Assembly: GCA_949346185.1 (NCBI GenBank)
Contig: CASGVX010000144.1
Coordinates: 1-5,703 of the forward strand
Direction: 5' to 3'
From: an uncultured Lachnospiraceae bacterium
GTDB taxonomy: Bacteria; Bacillota; Clostridia; Lachnospirales; Lachnospiraceae
Length of the DNA: 5,703 nt
Shown: in pieces, positions 3,593 to 5,703 of the stretch
Numbering within the stretch: the first letter of the stretch is position 1
Layout of the letters: every line of letters starts with the position of its first letter
Program-made: the position numbers and the translations under genes
Notes under the pieces: generated by a model
Told to the model about the DNA's origin: nothing
Seen by the model: only the letters and a program-made list of their open reading frames with translations
The model's database searches: none

Positions 3593-5677
3593 ATGATTTT
3601 GGAGCAGTTGGAGAGGAAGAGGAGAGAGCAGCAGAAAAGGCAGAAGCAGCTGCAGAGAAAGTACTTGAATTATGCGTTGCGGTACATTGGGATTCCGGTA
3701 TTGCTGGAGTTTATTATTGAATCCCTGAATCGCAAGTCTATTGTGAGCGGCGTGGGATATCTTTTTGAGAGGCCGTCCCTTTTTGTGTTTAATACTCTGA
3801 TTATCATGCTTACGGTATCCATTGCGTTATTCTTTAAGCGGGAGATTTTTGTATTTACCACGGTGTGTGCCGTGTGGCTAATCTTCGGAATCGTGAATTT
3901 TTTTGTGCTCAGCATCCGTGTGACGCCTTTCTCGGCGGTGGATATTACCTTGCTGGAAAGTGCTCTGAAGGTATCCGGCCATTATCTCACAGCCTTTAAT
4001 GTGGCAATGATTGCGCTGGCGGCAGTGCTGGTGGTGGGGAGCTTGGTGTGCCTGTTCCGCATGGCGCCTAAGCACAGCCATACCACTCAGAAGAAAGTGA
4101 TTGTGGCTGGCCTCTGCGTGGCAATCGTGATTTCAGCCTTGGTGTTTATCCGCAGCAGGAGCAATTCTGTTCAGGCTTTGTCCAAGAATTTTACCAATAT
4201 TTCAGAAGCCTATGAGAACTATGGATTTGTATACTGCTTTACCAATAGCATTATTGACACTGGCATTTCAAAGCCGGAGGAGTACGGCAAGGAGGCGGTG
4301 GAAGAAGTCTTGGCAGGGATGCCTGTCAGCACGGGGGCGCCTGCCGTGAAGCCGAATATTATTTTCATTCAGCTGGAGTCTTTCTTTGACGTGGCTACCT
4401 TGAAGAATTTAAAATTATCAGAGGATCCCATTCCTAACTTTCATCGGCTGCAGAAGCAGTATTCCAATGGGCTTCTCACGGTGCCTACCGTGGGTGCGGG
4501 GACGGTGAATACGGAGTTTGAGGTGCTCACGGGAATGAGCCAGAAGGATTTCGGCACGTCAGAGTATCCCTATAAGACGATTTTGCGGGATACTACATCG
4601 GAGAGCGTGTGCTATGACTTGAAGTCTCTGGGATACAAGGCTCATTGCGTCCACAATAATGAGGGGACATTTTATGGGAGGAACAAGGTTTTTGCCAACT
4701 TGGGTTTCGACACCTTTACCTCTATGGAGTATATGAATGGTTTGGAGGATAACCCCAATGGGTGGAAGAAGGATAAGGTACTGACAAAGGAGATTCTCGG
4801 CACGCTGGATTCCACGCCGGGGACGGATTTCACTTTGGGGATTACGGTGCAGAGCCATGGTAAGTATGCGGGCTTTTCTGTGGACAAAGCTAAAATCAAG
4901 GTGAATAAGGCGCCGGATGGGATGGAGGAGGATTACCTTTATTACGTGAGCCAGTTAAAGGAAGTGGATGACATGATTGGGGAATTGGTGGATGCTCTGT
5001 CCAAGCGCAATGAAAAGACGGTTTTGGTGCTCTATGGAGATCATCTCCCCAGTTTGGATATCAAGAAGAAGGATTTGAAGGATTCAAATCTGTACCAGAC
5101 ACAGTATGTTGTCTGGGACAATATGGGTCTGGAAAAGATGGAAGAGAATTTGAGTTCTTATCAGCTGTATCCGGAAATATTAAAGCGCATCAATATTACG
5201 GCGGGAAATATTACCAGATATCATCAGAATGCGGAGTGGAAGACGAAAACCTACCACGAGAACCTGAAAATGCTGGAGTATGACATGCTCTATGGAGAGA
5301 ATTATGCTTATGGCGGGAAAAATCCCTACCAGCCTACGGTTCTCCAGATGGGAACAAAGCCGGTACAAATTACGAAGATTACAAGAAACGAAAAGGGATT
5401 TCTGATAGAGGGTAGCGGATTTACCCCCTTTGCGAGCCTTTATTTCCAAGGGAAGAAGGTGGATGCCACGTGGATTGACAGCACCCATCTCCAAGTGGAG
5501 GAGGAATTGACATACGATGCAGAGGCGGCAAAGGAGCCGGCTCCTACGCCGGATGCGGATGGCGTTGTGGATAAAAAGGAGATTGCCAATGGATTTTTCC
5601 TTCAGGTGCAGACGGACGGCGGGACGGTGCTGAGCGAGAGCAATGTGGTGACCCCGCCGAGCGTCAGCCCGCATTGA
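3593..5677 (+). CDS. LTA-synthase/phosphoglycerol-transferase family membrane protein with C-terminal IPT/TIG-like region
   Basis: A 694-residue protein (from ATG 3593) of the LtaS/sulfatase-fold family, which transfers glycerol-phosphate or similar groups from phosphatidylglycerol onto surface polymers. Layout: a basic, Arg/Gln-rich helix (1-25), about five membrane segments (29-44, 62-81, 84-108, 133-155, 168-187), a linker, then the extracellular catalytic domain (254 to about 545). Visible active-site marks: metal-site E262 in IIFIQLES, nucleophile T304 in GAGTVNTEFE, R363 in FYGRNKVFANLGF, H422 in VQSHGKY, and D483-H484 in YGDHLP, so it should be active. Residues 592-640 (GFLIEGSGFTPFASLYFQG...THLQV) look like an IPT/TIG fold, followed by an acidic/Pro linker and a tail ending PPSVSPH; bacterial LtaS lacks this. 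The neighbouring exporter suggests it decorates or builds the exported polymer, like GacH beside the GacD/GacE exporter in streptococci (inference). An alternative start at 3545 adds 16 residues. Confidence 0.9.
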   Translation: MILEQLERKRREQQKRQKQLQRKYLNYALRYIGIPVLLEFIIESLNRKSIVSGVGYLFERPSLFVFNTLIIMLTVSIALFFKREIFVFTTVCAVWLIFGIVNFFVLSIRVTPFSAVDITLLESALKVSGHYLTAFNVAMIALAAVLVVGSLVCLFRMAPKHSHTTQKKVIVAGLCVAIVISALVFIRSRSNSVQALSKNFTNISEAYENYGFVYCFTNSIIDTGISKPEEYGKEAVEEVLAGMPVSTGAPAVKPNIIFIQLESFFDVATLKNLKLSEDPIPNFHRLQKQYSNGLLTVPTVGAGTVNTEFEVLTGMSQKDFGTSEYPYKTILRDTTSESVCYDLKSLGYKAHCVHNNEGTFYGRNKVFANLGFDTFTSMEYMNGLEDNPNGWKKDKVLTKEILGTLDSTPGTDFTLGITVQSHGKYAGFSVDKAKIKVNKAPDGMEEDYLYYVSQLKEVDDMIGELVDALSKRNEKTVLVLYGDHLPSLDIKKKDLKDSNLYQTQYVVWDNMGLEKMEENLSSYQLYPEILKRINITAGNITRYHQNAEWKTKTYHENLKMLEYDMLYGENYAYGGKNPYQPTVLQMGTKPVQITKITRNEKGFLIEGSGFTPFASLYFQGKKVDATWIDSTHLQVEEELTYDAEAAKEPAPTPDADGVVDKKEIANGFFLQVQTDGGTVLSESNVVTPPSVSPH

Positions 5678-5703
5678 TTAGAAACCATACGGGCAGCATC
5701 CGC

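Noticed and set aside
5180..5674. 164-codon minus-strand frame opposite the end of the LTA-synthase-like gene
   Set aside because: It is antisense to a clearly coding region and has no supporting start site or recognisable domain.

Overview
The window looks like chromosomal DNA of a Gram-positive anaerobe of the Clostridia, most likely Lachnospiraceae or a close relative. That placement is inferred from moderate GC with AT-rich intergenic stretches, Shine-Dalgarno-led genes, a cell-wall amidase, a ComFB-family protein, a chromosomal TraX homologue and a Wzm/Wzt-type polysaccharide exporter. Species cannot be told from the sequence. All genes I can support lie on the + strand.

Left part (1-1030). 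The window opens inside the last 84 codons of an Amidase_3-type N-acetylmuramoyl-L-alanine amidase. A small complete ComFB-family gene follows, led by a consensus AGGAGG. Next, 576-777 holds no intact gene, but it appears to contain a short, frame-shifted relic of the C-terminus of a ChvE-like sugar-binding protein. A promoter, a 9-bp perfect hairpin, a solitary tRNA-Glu (anticodon CUC) and a 17-bp perfect terminator stem then form a compact one-gene tRNA unit.

Middle part (1031-1890). A TraX-family membrane protein gene is followed by a strong promoter (TTGACT-16-TATAAT) whose -35 box overlaps the traX stop codon. This promoter would give the downstream operon a leader of roughly 170 nt.

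Right part (1891-5677). Three co-directional genes form a probable cell-surface polysaccharide module: an ABC-2 permease (Wzm/TagG type), its ATPase (Wzt/TagH type, without a C-terminal glycan-binding domain), and a large membrane-anchored LTA-synthase/phosphoglycerol-transferase-like enzyme with an extra C-terminal IPT/TIG-like region. The simplest reading is that the ABC pair exports an undecaprenyl-linked polymer and the sulfatase-fold enzyme modifies it, or builds a polyol-phosphate polymer, outside the membrane. No glycosyltransferases are visible here, so the polymer is unknown. A 116-nt gap between ATPase and enzyme genes contains a compact, potentially switching RNA fold and chained mini-ORFs. 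The last 26 bases (5678-5703) show nothing I can identify.

I found no CRISPR array, insertion sequence, transposase, phage gene or long direct repeat. The most interesting items are the intergenic fold before the LTA-synthase-like gene, that enzyme's C-terminal extension and genomic partners, and the sugar-binding-protein relic beside the tRNA.
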